64,000 nt of DNA, taken from NCBI GenBank assembly GCA_938020505.1, contig CALIHR010000025.1:1-64000 (forward strand), written 5' to 3'. This stretch comes from an uncultured Actinobaculum sp. (GTDB lineage: Bacteria > Actinomycetota > Actinomycetes > Actinomycetales > Actinomycetaceae). The translations under genes and the position numbers were made by a program. A model generated the notes under the pieces. It saw only the letters and a program-made list of their open reading frames with translations. It made no database searches and was not told the DNA's origin. Shown piece by piece: positions 37,861 to 46,313 of this stretch (positions are counted from its first letter, which is position 1; each line of letters begins with the position of its first letter).

Positions 37861-38958
37861 GTGAAGAACAGCAAAGTTGCCGCGCTTCTCGGCGTTGCGG
37901 CATTGGCGCTCAGCGCCTGCGGCGGCGGCAAAGCGGGAGAGAGCGCCTCGGCGAAGGAAAGCGCGTTGAAGGGCCCCGCGGCAAAGCAGATCGACTATCG
38001 AGCCTGCATCGTCTCCGACGCCGGGGGATGGGACGACAAGTCGTTCAACCAGTCGGCCAAGGAAGGCCTGGACAAAGCCGTTCACGACCTCGGCGTGCGG
38101 CCCAACACCGCGGAGTCGAAATCCGACAACGACTTCGCCCCCAACGTGAAGTCGATGGTCGACGCCAAATGCAATCTGACGATCGGCGTGGGATTCAAGC
38201 TGTCCGAAGCGGTCGAAAACGCCGCGAAGTCCAACCCGGACAAGCAGTTCGCCATCGTCGACGCCACATTCCAGAACCAGCCCGAGAACGCACGCGCCCT
38301 CGTCTTCAACACGCACGAGGCGGCCTACCTCGCCGGGTACGCGGCCGCGGCCAACTCCAAGTCCGGCAAGGTCGGAACCTTCGGCGGAATCAAACTCCCG
38401 ACCGTCACGATCTTCATGGACGGATTCGCCGACGGCGTGGCCCGCTACAACAAGGACCACAAGAAGGACGTGAAGGTCCTCGGATGGAACAAGGAGACCC
38501 AGGAGGGCCAGTTCACCAACACCTTCGACGATCAGTCGAAGGGAACCGCCGTGGCCAACCAGCTCATCCAGCAGGGCGCGGACGTCATCATGCCCGTCGC
38601 CGGCCCCGTCGGCCTGGGGGCGGCCGCAGCCGCCAAGTCCAACGGCAAGACGCTCATCGTCGGCGTCGATTCCGATTGGTACGAATCGGCCTCCGAGTAC
38701 AAGGACATCGTTTTGACTTCCGTGCAAAAGGGCATCAACCCCGCCGTCGTCGACACGATCAAGTCCGGCGTCGAGAAGAAGTTCGACAAGGCGCCCTATG
38801 TCGGCACGCTGAAGAACGGCGGCGTCTCGCTCGCCCCCTTCCACGATCTCCAAAAGTCCCAGCCGAAGGGCTTGGAAGACGAATTGAAGAAGATCAAAGA
38901 GGAGATCGTCTCCGGCAAGACGGTTGTGAAGTCCTCGGCTGCTTACGAGGTCAAATGA
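37861..38958 (+). CDS. bmpA: BMP-family nucleoside-binding lipoprotein
   Basis: Extracytoplasmic receptor of a nucleoside ABC importer. The signal peptide ends in the lipobox LSAC with C20. The mature part matches the PnrA/BMP fold: IVSDAGGWDDKSFNQSA near the start, GVGFKLSEAVENAAK, FNTHEAAYLAGYAAA and PVAGPVGLGAAAAAK. Product 365 residues. GTG at 37861 follows CAGGAGAAAC. The genes after it encode the ATPase, two permeases and nucleoside-degrading enzymes, which fixes the substrate class as nucleosides. A strong hairpin after the stop probably keeps receptor mRNA in excess over the transporter. Confidence 0.93.
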   Translation: MKNSKVAALLGVAALALSACGGGKAGESASAKESALKGPAAKQIDYRACIVSDAGGWDDKSFNQSAKEGLDKAVHDLGVRPNTAESKSDNDFAPNVKSMVDAKCNLTIGVGFKLSEAVENAAKSNPDKQFAIVDATFQNQPENARALVFNTHEAAYLAGYAAAANSKSGKVGTFGGIKLPTVTIFMDGFADGVARYNKDHKKDVKVLGWNKETQEGQFTNTFDDQSKGTAVANQLIQQGADVIMPVAGPVGLGAAAAAKSNGKTLIVGVDSDWYESASEYKDIVLTSVQKGINPAVVDTIKSGVEKKFDKAPYVGTLKNGGVSLAPFHDLQKSQPKGLEDELKKIKEEIVSGKTVVKSSAAYEVK

Positions 38959-38966
38959 GCGAGGAG

Positions 38967-38995
38967 GGGCCCGGGCTCGCGAGGAGCCCGGGCCC
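38967..38995 (+). terminator. Intra-operon hairpin between receptor and ATPase genes
   Basis: GGGCCCGGGCTC pairs perfectly with GAGCCCGGGCCC around a 5-nt loop, 8 bp after the bmpA stop. It likely acts as a partial terminator or 3' stabiliser that raises receptor over transporter expression. Confidence 0.7.
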
Positions 38996-39023
38996 TCTCC
39001 GAGCCTGAAAGGTTGGGCATTCG

Positions 39024-40682
39024 GTGCATCTGGAACTGCGTGGGATCACCAAGCGATTCGGCTCGTTCGTGGCCAACGACCGCATAGACCTCACTGTCCG
39101 GCCGGGTGAGATACACGCCCTTCTCGGCGAGAACGGCGCGGGCAAATCGACCCTCATGAACGTCCTGTACGGGCTGTATCGGCCTGAAGAGGGCGAGATT
39201 CTGATCGACGGCGAACCGGCGGCCTTCTCCAACGCCGCCGACGCCGTCGCCGCGGGCATCGGAATGGTCCACCAGCATTTCATGCTCATCCCCGTGTTCA
39301 CCGTCGCCGAGTCCGTCGCCCTCGGATTTGAGCCGATCAACCCGGTCACGCGGCTCCTTCGCCGCAAGAAGGCCCGCGGCCTCGTGAAGGAATGGTCCGC
39401 TCAATTCGGCTTCGACCTCGATCCCGACGCCAAGATAGAGGACCTTCCCGTCGGCGTCCAGCAGCGAGTGGAGATCGTCAAGGCGCTGGCGCGAGGCGCC
39501 GAGCTGCTCGTCCTCGACGAGCCGACGGCCGTCCTCACCCCGCAGGAGACGGACGGGCTCATGAAAATCATGAGGGGGCTCGCGGACTCTGGGGCCTCCA
39601 TCGTCTTCATCACCCACAAGCTCCGAGAGGTCAAGGCGGTCGCGGACAGGATCACCGTGATCCGCAGAGGGGCCGTGGTCGGGCAAGCCTCGCCCGAGGC
39701 CTCCCAGGAGGAGCTCGCCTCCATGATGGTCGGGCGCCCCGTGCTCTTGCGCGTCGAGAAAAAGCCGGCGACGCCGGGCAAGGCGGCGCTCCGCGTCGAG
39801 GACGTCTCGCTCGTGGGCCCTGGCGGAGGAACCCTGCTCGACCGCGTCAGCTTCGACATCCGCGAGGGAGAGATCCTCGGCGTCGCGGGCGTGCAAGGCA
39901 ACGGCCAAACAGAGCTCGCCGAGACGCTCCTGGGGCTCAGACGCCCCGATTCGGGCTCGATCTCGCTCAACGGGAAGCCCGTTTCCAACGCCAGCGTGCG
40001 CAGACACATCGACGCGGGCATAGGCTTTGTTCCGGAAGACCGCTCGAGCGACGGCATGATCGCCTCGTTCTCCGTGGCCGAAAACCTTGTTCTCAACCAG
40101 TACAGGCGCCCGCCCTTCGCGCGGGGGCCGGCCATGAGCGTCTCCGAGGTGGCGAAAAACGCCAAGGAGCGCGTCGTCGAATTCGACATCAGGCTGAGCG
40201 ACGTCAACGGCCCGATCTCCAACCTTTCCGGAGGGAACCAGCAAAAGGCCGTGGTTGCGCGCGAGCTTTCAGGCGATCTGTCGCTTTTCATCGCCAACCA
40301 GCCGACGCGCGGCGTCGACGTCGGGTCCGTCGAATTCATCCACAAACGCATCGTCGCCGAACGGGACAAGGGAACGCCCGTTCTGCTCGTGTCGTCCGAG
40401 CTTGACGAGATCGTCGGGCTTTCCGATCGCATCGCGGTCATGTGCCGCGGGCAGATCGTCGGGATCGTTCCCGCTGACACTCCGCGTTCCGTCCTCGGAG
40501 TCATGATGGCGGGAGGCTCGCTCGAAGAGGCCTCCGAACAAGCCGAGCCGACCCTGACGGACCGCGTCGAGGAAGAAGACATGGACAGGAGCGGGACGGA
40601 CCGCTTCATGCCGGAGGGCGACGCGCTGAAACGATTCCGGCCGAAGGGCGGGGCTGCGAGCGAGGAGAACGCACATGACTGA
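39024..40682 (+). CDS. nupA: Nucleoside ABC transporter ATPase (two nucleotide-binding domains)
   Basis: Powers nucleoside import. First domain (about 1-240): Walker A GENGAGKSTL, signature-like VGVQQRVEI and Walker B LLVLDEPTAVL. Second domain (about 255-500): degenerate Walker A GVQGNGQTEL and signature LSGGNQQKAVVAREL, with IANQPTRGVD at the Walker B. One intact and one degenerate site is normal for RbsA/NupA-type double ATPases. A charged tail of about 40 residues follows. GTG at 39024 is the start; AAAGG lies about ten bases upstream. The 3' end overlaps the first permease gene by 8 nt. Product 552 residues. Confidence 0.93.
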   Translation: MHLELRGITKRFGSFVANDRIDLTVRPGEIHALLGENGAGKSTLMNVLYGLYRPEEGEILIDGEPAAFSNAADAVAAGIGMVHQHFMLIPVFTVAESVALGFEPINPVTRLLRRKKARGLVKEWSAQFGFDLDPDAKIEDLPVGVQQRVEIVKALARGAELLVLDEPTAVLTPQETDGLMKIMRGLADSGASIVFITHKLREVKAVADRITVIRRGAVVGQASPEASQEELASMMVGRPVLLRVEKKPATPGKAALRVEDVSLVGPGGGTLLDRVSFDIREGEILGVAGVQGNGQTELAETLLGLRRPDSGSISLNGKPVSNASVRRHIDAGIGFVPEDRSSDGMIASFSVAENLVLNQYRRPPFARGPAMSVSEVAKNAKERVVEFDIRLSDVNGPISNLSGGNQQKAVVARELSGDLSLFIANQPTRGVDVGSVEFIHKRIVAERDKGTPVLLVSSELDEIVGLSDRIAVMCRGQIVGIVPADTPRSVLGVMMAGGSLEEASEQAEPTLTDRVEEEDMDRSGTDRFMPEGDALKRFRPKGGAASEENAHD

Positions 40683-42123
40683 GACGAACGCAGCGGCCCG
40701 GAACGGAACAGCTCAAAACGAGGCGGGGCTGGGCCAAGCGGGGCCGAACGAAGCCGTGCTGAGCGGCGCGGGGCCTGAGGAAAACGGGGCGCTCCTAGGA
40801 GGGGGCGAGGCGTTCCGAGCCGCGGGCGGAACTTTTCAGGGCGACGAGCGGCGAGAGCCGAGCCGCCTGCGCTTGGCGACGTGGCGTTGCCTCAGTTTGC
40901 TCTACAGGGCATTGAGTTCGAGCGCCGCCGTCTACGTTTTGGCGATCGTTGTTTCGCTCGCCGTCGGCGCGATCCTCATGCTCGTTTCGGGCGCCGACGT
41001 CGTCGAAGGCTATTCGGCGATGGTCCGCGGGTCCCTCTTCAATTGGAAGGCTCAGTCCTTCCAGGGGCAGATCGCCCCGCTCACATCGTCGGTCTTCTCC
41101 TCCCTCCCGCTCATCATCGCGGGGCTCGCCCTCGCCCTCGGCTTTCGCGGCGGCCTGTTCAACATCGGAGGGACCGGGCAGATCGTCGCCGGAGCCATCG
41201 GCGCCGCCTGGGTGGGATTCCAGTGCCACATGCCGGCGGGAGTCCACCTCCTCGCCTGCCTGCTGGCCGCCGTCGTCTGCGGCGGAATCTACGGTTTCAT
41301 CGCGGGTTTCCTCAAGGCGGCGACCGGCGCCAACGAGGTGATCGTGACGATCATGCTCAACTCCGTCGCCACGCTCGGGCTCGCCCAGCTTTTGACGTAT
41401 CAGTCCTTCCGGCGGCCGGGGTCCGGCGATCCGCGCTCGCCCACGATAGACGCGACGGCGCAGCTGCCCGAGACGGCTCCGCCGTTCCAGATCAACGGCG
41501 GCATCGTCATAGCGCTCCTCGCGACGGCCTTTGTGTGGTGGTACCTCGAGCGTTCGACGTGGGGGTTCGAGCTGCGAGCTGTCGGCGCCAATCCCGACGC
41601 CGCGAAGACCGCGGGAATGTCGATCGGCAAGGTGACGACGGTGACGTTGACCCTTTCCGGCGCGCTGTGCGGCCTGGCCGGCGGGGTGACCATGACGGGG
41701 GATCTGAAGTACCTGACCGACGGCGTCGCAGGAAGCACCGGATTCGACGCCATCACCGTGGCGTTGCTCGGCCGGAACAGGCCCGTGGGCACTTTCTTCG
41801 CCGGAATCCTCTTCGGGGTGTTCCGGGCGGGCGGGCGGACGATGGACGCCCAGGCCGACGTACCCATCGACATGGTCCTCATCCTCCAATCCGTCATCGT
41901 TTTGCTCATCGCGGCTCCCGCATTCGTCCGCTGGCTCTTCCGGCTTCCAACGGGCGGGAGCGACAGATGGCGCGCGTATCTGACCCTCGCCCGGGAAAAG
42001 GCCGCGGGGCAAGCCGAAGCCTCGCCGGATTCCGCGGCGCAGGCTGAAGACAGAGCGCCGGGGAGCGGGCGGCTGCGGACCGAGGCGCAGGAAACGGATG
42101 ACAAGAAGGAGGCCTTGAGATGA
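40675..42123 (+). CDS. nupB: Nucleoside ABC transporter permease 1
   Basis: Membrane subunit of the nucleoside importer. A long polar, Ala/Gly/Glu-rich N-terminal extension (about 1-75) is followed by 8-10 hydrophobic segments of the BPD_transp_2 fold. Family patterns are GLALALGFRGGLFNIGGTGQI, FLKAATGANEVIVTIMLN and VGANPDAAKTAGM. A polar tail closes the 482-residue chain. The extension is unusual and repetitive (QNEAGLGQAGPNEA). ATG at 40675 has GAGGAG upstream and lies inside the end of the ATPase gene. It ends in an ATGA overlap with permease 2. Confidence 0.91.
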   Translation: MTETNAAARNGTAQNEAGLGQAGPNEAVLSGAGPEENGALLGGGEAFRAAGGTFQGDERREPSRLRLATWRCLSLLYRALSSSAAVYVLAIVVSLAVGAILMLVSGADVVEGYSAMVRGSLFNWKAQSFQGQIAPLTSSVFSSLPLIIAGLALALGFRGGLFNIGGTGQIVAGAIGAAWVGFQCHMPAGVHLLACLLAAVVCGGIYGFIAGFLKAATGANEVIVTIMLNSVATLGLAQLLTYQSFRRPGSGDPRSPTIDATAQLPETAPPFQINGGIVIALLATAFVWWYLERSTWGFELRAVGANPDAAKTAGMSIGKVTTVTLTLSGALCGLAGGVTMTGDLKYLTDGVAGSTGFDAITVALLGRNRPVGTFFAGILFGVFRAGGRTMDAQADVPIDMVLILQSVIVLLIAAPAFVRWLFRLPTGGSDRWRAYLTLAREKAAGQAEASPDSAAQAEDRAPGSGRLRTEAQETDDKKEALR

Positions 42124-43433
42124 GCGTCGAAGTCACCGGCGAATCGCTCGAATCTCCCGAGGAGCCCGCGGCCTCGCAGGCGTCTTCCCCGGCCGTCGCC
42201 GGGCGCATCAGCTGGCGCAGGCCCATCGCCTATCTGATTCTCACACTCCTGCTCGGCGCCATGTGGATGAGCGCCGAGGGCGACGCGATCTTCTCCCTGA
42301 TGAGGGGAGGCGAAAGCATCGAGATTCCCGATTTCACACTCGGATCTGCCGCTGTGTGCTGCGTGCTCACGCTCGTCGGCCTTCTCGTCACTGTCTACGC
42401 TTTCGTGCGGGCGGTACAGAGGAAGAAAATCGGCGTGCTTCCGACGATCGCCATCGGCGTGAGCGCGGTCCTAGGGCTCCTCGCCTGGTACGGAGGAGGG
42501 TCGTCCAGCCATATCACCCTCACATTCGCTCTCGCATCCGGTTTGGCGTCTGCGACGCCGCTCATTTTCGGCTCCCTCGCCGGCGTCGTCTCCGAACGGG
42601 TCGGAATCGTCAACATCGCGATCGAAGGGCAGCTCCTCGCCGGCGCCTTCGCCGGGATCGTCGTGGCCTCGTGGTGGCAGAGCGTGTGGCTCGGCCTGAT
42701 CGCCGCCCCCGCAGCCGGTGCGATCGTCGGCGCGCTCTTGGCCTTCTTCGCCATCAAGTACAACGTCGATCAGATCATCGTCGGCGTCGTCCTCAACGTC
42801 CTTGTGCTTGGCCTGACGACCTTTTTCCTCGGAACCGAGCCGTTCAAAACGAACAAGGTCAACCTCAATTCCTCAATCTTCCACCTCGATCGAATCGCGA
42901 TCCCGGGCCTGTCGGACATCCCGGTGCTAGGGCCCGTCCTGTTCGACCAGACCGCTCTGACGTACTTCATGTACGCGCTCATTGCCGCGCTCACCGTCTA
43001 CCTGTACCGTTCGAAGTGGGGTTTGCGGCTGCGGGCGTGCGGCGAGCATCCGAAGGCCGCCGCGACCGTGGGCATCAACGTCCGTGCCACGCGTTTCAGG
43101 AACAGCCTGCTGGCCGGGGCGATCGCGGGCCTCGGAGGCGCCTACCTCACAATTGCAGCGGACATCGGGCACGAGTTCAACGACAAAATGTCGTCCGGCA
43201 AGGGCTACATCGCCCTTGCCGCCATGATCCTCGGCAGGTGGAATCCGATCGGGGCCGTGGGCGCGGCGCTCATGTTCGGCTTTGCCGAGGCGACGGCGAT
43301 CCTTCTGCCCACGCTCGACTCGAGCGCGCCGGCGAATCTCATCAACATGATCCCCTACGTCATCACGATCGTGGCCGTCGCAGGATTCGTCGGCAAGTCC
43401 CGCCCGCCGGCCGCCGAGAATAAGCCTTACTAG
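42120..43433 (+). CDS. nupC: Nucleoside ABC transporter permease 2
   Basis: Second membrane subunit, 437 residues. About ten hydrophobic segments; the diagnostic stretch SLAGVVSERVGIVNIAIEGQLL and the later RACGEHPKAAATVGINV are typical. A short polar N-terminus (1-30) and two helices (about 40-100) precede the conserved core. The ATG overlaps the stop of permease 1. Its final codons and TAG are echoed as degenerate tandem repeats in the 200 bp before the cytidine deaminase gene. Confidence 0.92.
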   Translation: MSVEVTGESLESPEEPAASQASSPAVAGRISWRRPIAYLILTLLLGAMWMSAEGDAIFSLMRGGESIEIPDFTLGSAAVCCVLTLVGLLVTVYAFVRAVQRKKIGVLPTIAIGVSAVLGLLAWYGGGSSSHITLTFALASGLASATPLIFGSLAGVVSERVGIVNIAIEGQLLAGAFAGIVVASWWQSVWLGLIAAPAAGAIVGALLAFFAIKYNVDQIIVGVVLNVLVLGLTTFFLGTEPFKTNKVNLNSSIFHLDRIAIPGLSDIPVLGPVLFDQTALTYFMYALIAALTVYLYRSKWGLRLRACGEHPKAAATVGINVRATRFRNSLLAGAIAGLGGAYLTIAADIGHEFNDKMSSGKGYIALAAMILGRWNPIGAVGAALMFGFAEATAILLPTLDSSAPANLINMIPYVITIVAVAGFVGKSRPPAAENKPY

Positions 43434-43573
43434 AAGGAAACAACCCCTGTTCGAGAACAACGGCTCTTACTAGAATACGGCAAGGTCTGCCTAGGATGGC
43501 GGCAATCCCTGTCGGAGAACGACGGCTCTTGCTAGGAGGCGGCAAACCCTGCCGGAAAAGCCGTCCTCGCTGG
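43391..43573 (+). repeat. Stop-spanning tandem repeats after permease 2
   Basis: The gene end (from GGCAAGTCCC to TTACTAG, 43433) is followed by units ending in CTAG or CTGG: 43434-43473 (40 nt), 43474-43494 (21), 43495-43535 (41) and 43536-43573 (38). The units share CGGCAA, CCCTG, CGGAGAACGACGGCTCTT and CTAG. Copies are diverged but clearly alignable. Confidence 0.8.
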
Positions 43574-43637
43574 AGGAGGGCAGGTTATACGGCCTTCCCA
43601 GCGGAGGGCGAGTCCCGAGAGTCAACAAGGAGGCGAC

Positions 43638-44084
43638 GTGACGGAGGATTCCGGGCGACCCGAGGTTCCTTGGCGGCGCCTGCGCCAGCTCGCCCTCGAA
43701 GCGATGTCGCGGGCCTACGTCCCGTATTCCGGCTATCCGGTGGGGGCGGCGGCGCTCGTGGACGACGGACGCCTCGTCTCGGGCTGCAACGTCGAGAACG
43801 CCGGGTACGGGGTGACGCTGTGCGCCGAATGCGGGCTGGTTTCCGAGCTTGTTCGCGGCGGAGGCGGCAAGCTGCTCGCCTTCGTGTGCGTCAACGCCGA
43901 CGCCGAGACGATCGCGCCGTGCGGCAGGTGCAGGCAGCTGCTGGCCGAGCACGCCGACCCCGCCATGGTCCTCGACATGCCCGGCGGCCTCATGTCCATG
44001 GCTGAGGCCCTTCCCTTCGCCTTCGGGCCGGGCGACCTGAACGCGGTCGAGCGGACCGCGCCGTTTGAAAGCAAGGAGAACTGA
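43638..44084 (+). CDS. cdd: Cytidine deaminase (tetrameric Zn type)
   Basis: Deaminates cytidine and deoxycytidine to uridine forms. The zinc site is complete: C62 and catalytic E64 in LCAEC, C95 and C98 in PCGRC. The substrate loop GCNVENAGYG precedes it at 49-57. Three-Cys ligation and 148 residues mark the small homotetrameric class. GTG at 43638 has a perfect AAGGAGG. It follows the importer, so its substrate is delivered by it, and deoA starts 1 bp after its stop codon. Confidence 0.93.
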   Translation: MTEDSGRPEVPWRRLRQLALEAMSRAYVPYSGYPVGAAALVDDGRLVSGCNVENAGYGVTLCAECGLVSELVRGGGGKLLAFVCVNADAETIAPCGRCRQLLAEHADPAMVLDMPGGLMSMAEALPFAFGPGDLNAVERTAPFESKEN

Positions 44085-44085
44085 G

Positions 44086-45522
44086 GTGGCAGAAGCCTTC
44101 GATGCCGTCGACGTCATTCGACTCAAGCGCGACGGCGGCGAATTGACCGACGCGCAGATCGACTGGACGATCGGCGCCTACACCCGCGGCGCCGTCGCCG
44201 ACGAGCAGATGAGCGCCCTCGCCATGGCGATCTTCCTCAACGGGATGAGCCGACGCGAGATCTCGCGATGGACCGCCGCAATGGTCGCCTCGGGCGAGCG
44301 GATGGACTTTTCACGGCTTGCGCGGCCCACGGCCGACAAACACTCCACCGGCGGGGTGGGGGACAAGGTCACCCTCCCACTCGCCCCGCTCGTCGCCTCC
44401 TTCGGAGTGGCCGTCCCGCAGCTTTCTGGCAGGGGATTGGGGCACACCGGCGGCACGCTCGACAAGCTCGAATCGATCGCCGGGTGGCGGGCCGACGTGA
44501 GCAACGAGCAGATGTGGGAGTTCCTCGGAAAAGGCTCGGGCGCGGTCGTCTGCGCCGCGGGGGCCGGGCTGGCGCCCGCGGACAGGAAACTGTATGCGCT
44601 GCGGGACATCACCGCCACAGTCGACTGCGTGCCGCTCATCGCCTCCTCGATCATGAGCAAGAAGATAGCGGAGGGAACGCGGGCGCTCGTCCTCGACGTC
44701 AAGGTGGGATCGGGCGCCTTCATGAAAGACATCGACAGGGCGCGCGAGCTTGCGTCGACGATGGTCGGCCTCGGCGCCGACGCCGGAACCGACACCGTCG
44801 CGCTGCTGACGGACATGGACGTGCCCCTCGGCCTGACCGTCGGCAACGCGCTGGAGGTCCGCGAGTCCGTCGAGGTCCTCGCGGGAGGCGGGCCGGACGA
44901 CGTCGTCGAACTCACCGTCGCCCTCGCCAGAGAAATGCTTGCGGCCGCGGGAAAGAACGACGTCGACGTCGAAGCCGCCCTCGGCGACGGCCGCGCCATG
45001 GACGTGTGGCGGGCCATGGTCCGCCAACAGGGAGGCGACCCCGACGCGCCTCTGCCTGCGGCCCGCGAGACTCACGATGTGACCGCGCCGCGCGCGGGCA
45101 TCCTCAGCGAGATGGACGCGCTCAAGGTGGGAGTCGCGTCGTGGCGGCTCGGCGCCGGGCGCGCCCGCAAAGAGGACTCCGTCCAGGCGGGGGCCGGGGT
45201 CGAAATCTTCGCCAAGCCCGGCGACCGCGTGGCAAGGGGCCAGCCGATCCTGCGCCTGCACACCGACGAGCCGGACAGGTTCGAGAGGGCGATCGACGCG
45301 CTTCGGGGAACGCTGAACGTGGACGACGCCGCCCCCGCTTCGGCGCTTCGCGATTCGGCCGGAAAGGGCGCTTCGACCAGGGAACCCGGCGATTCGACCG
45401 GGAAAGACGATGCGGCCGGGAAAGACGATGCGGCCGGGAAAGACGATGCGGCCGCCCGGAAGTCCCAGGGAGCGGCGGCCCCGAAACCCCGCCGCTCGGT
45501 CGTCCTCGAAAGGCTGGGATGA
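44086..45522 (+). CDS. deoA: Thymidine / pyrimidine-nucleoside phosphorylase
   Basis: Phosphorolyses thymidine and deoxyuridine to base plus deoxyribose-1-phosphate. Conserved stretches are AMAIFLNGMSRREI, KHSTGGVGDKVTLPLAPL (phosphate and substrate site), GRGLGHTGGTLDKLE and SIMSKKIAEGT. The catalytic core covers about 1-425. The last about 55 residues are not conserved and contain tandem GKDDAA repeats (18-bp DNA units). GTG at 44086 follows AAGGAG; a TTG-initiated frame seven codons earlier overlaps cdd and is less likely. Product 478 residues. Confidence 0.92.
   Translation: MAEAFDAVDVIRLKRDGGELTDAQIDWTIGAYTRGAVADEQMSALAMAIFLNGMSRREISRWTAAMVASGERMDFSRLARPTADKHSTGGVGDKVTLPLAPLVASFGVAVPQLSGRGLGHTGGTLDKLESIAGWRADVSNEQMWEFLGKGSGAVVCAAGAGLAPADRKLYALRDITATVDCVPLIASSIMSKKIAEGTRALVLDVKVGSGAFMKDIDRARELASTMVGLGADAGTDTVALLTDMDVPLGLTVGNALEVRESVEVLAGGGPDDVVELTVALAREMLAAAGKNDVDVEAALGDGRAMDVWRAMVRQQGGDPDAPLPAARETHDVTAPRAGILSEMDALKVGVASWRLGAGRARKEDSVQAGAGVEIFAKPGDRVARGQPILRLHTDEPDRFERAIDALRGTLNVDDAAPASALRDSAGKGASTREPGDSTGKDDAAGKDDAAGKDDAAARKSQGAAAPKPRRSVVLERLG
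45400..45453 (+). repeat. Exact 18-bp x3 coding minisatellite in deoA
   Basis: GGGAAAGACGATGCGGCC is repeated three times without change (45400, 45418, 45436), encoding GKDDAA units in the non-conserved C-terminal tail. The exact identity implies recent expansion. Confidence 0.95.
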
Positions 45523-45543
45523 AACTCAAGAAAGGAAACAAGC

Positions 45544-46197
45544 ATGCCGTACACCCGTGACGACGTCGCCAAGCTCATCGACCACACCCTGCTCAAGCCG
45601 GAGGCGACGCACAGCCAGGTCCGCGAGCTCGTCGAGGAGGCAAAAGAGCTCGGAGTCTGCTCCGTGTGCGTCTCGCCCTCGCTGCTTCCCCTGCCCTTCG
45701 ACCTGGGGGACCTGAAGCTGGCGGTCGTGTGCGGATTCCCCTCGGGGGCGCACCACAGCGACGTCAAGGCGGCCGAAGCGGCCCGGGCCGTCGCCCAGGG
45801 GGCCGACGAGGTCGACATGGTCGTCAACCTCGCGTGGGCGGCCGGGAACGAATTCGAGAAGGTCGAGGCGGACATTCGCGCCGTCCGCGAGGCGGTGCCC
45901 GGTGCGGTGCTGAAGGCCATCGTCGAGTCGGCGGCGCTGAGCGACGAGCAGATCGTCGCCGTGTGCGAGGCGGCGAAGGCCGCGGGCGCCGACTTCGTCA
46001 AGACCTCGACGGGATTTCACCCGTCGGGGGGAGCTTCGGCGCACGCCGTCGCCCTCATGAAGGCGACCGTGGGGGAGACGATGCAGGTCAAGGCCTCGGG
46101 CGGAATCCGCGACGGGAAATTCGCCGCGGAGCTTCTCGACGCCGGGGCTTCGCGCCTCGGCCTTTCGGCGAGCGCGAAGGTGCTCGACACGCTCTGA
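45544..46197 (+). CDS. deoC: Deoxyribose-phosphate aldolase
   Basis: Splits 2-deoxyribose-5-phosphate into glyceraldehyde-3-phosphate and acetaldehyde, the last step of deoxynucleoside catabolism. The class I aldolase residues are visible: Schiff-base K153 in FVKTSTGF, proton-relay K183 in VKASGGIRD and D91 in DEVDMVVN. IDHTLLKPEAT opens the fold. Product 217 residues. AAGAAAGGAAAC precedes the ATG, 21 bp after deoA. It converges with the phosphomutase gene. Confidence 0.95.
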   Translation: MPYTRDDVAKLIDHTLLKPEATHSQVRELVEEAKELGVCSVCVSPSLLPLPFDLGDLKLAVVCGFPSGAHHSDVKAAEAARAVAQGADEVDMVVNLAWAAGNEFEKVEADIRAVREAVPGAVLKAIVESAALSDEQIVAVCEAAKAAGADFVKTSTGFHPSGGASAHAVALMKATVGETMQVKASGGIRDGKFAAELLDAGASRLGLSASAKVLDTL

Positions 46198-46254
46198 GGC
46201 CGCCCGCAGCGCTTCGAAGTTCCGGCGGGCCCGCGGCGCGCGCTCCCCGAAGGC

Positions 46255-46313
46255 TTGGAGCTTGACCGGCTAGAGCTTGACCGCCAGAGTTTGACCGGTT
46301 AAAGCTTGAGCGC
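46255..46313 (-). repeat. Stop-spanning 15-bp tandem repeats after the phosphomutase gene
   Basis: On the minus strand the gene end GCGCTCAAGCTTTAA (46313-46299) is followed by CCGGTCAAACTCTGG (46298-46284), CGGTCAAGCTCTAG (46283-46270) and CCGGTCAAGCTCCAA (46269-46255). The final position varies between TAA, TGG, TAG and CAA. Confidence 0.8.

Noticed and set aside
43391..43573. CRISPR array
   Set aside because: Units are adjacent, diverged and of uneven length with no constant spacers, and no cas genes are present.
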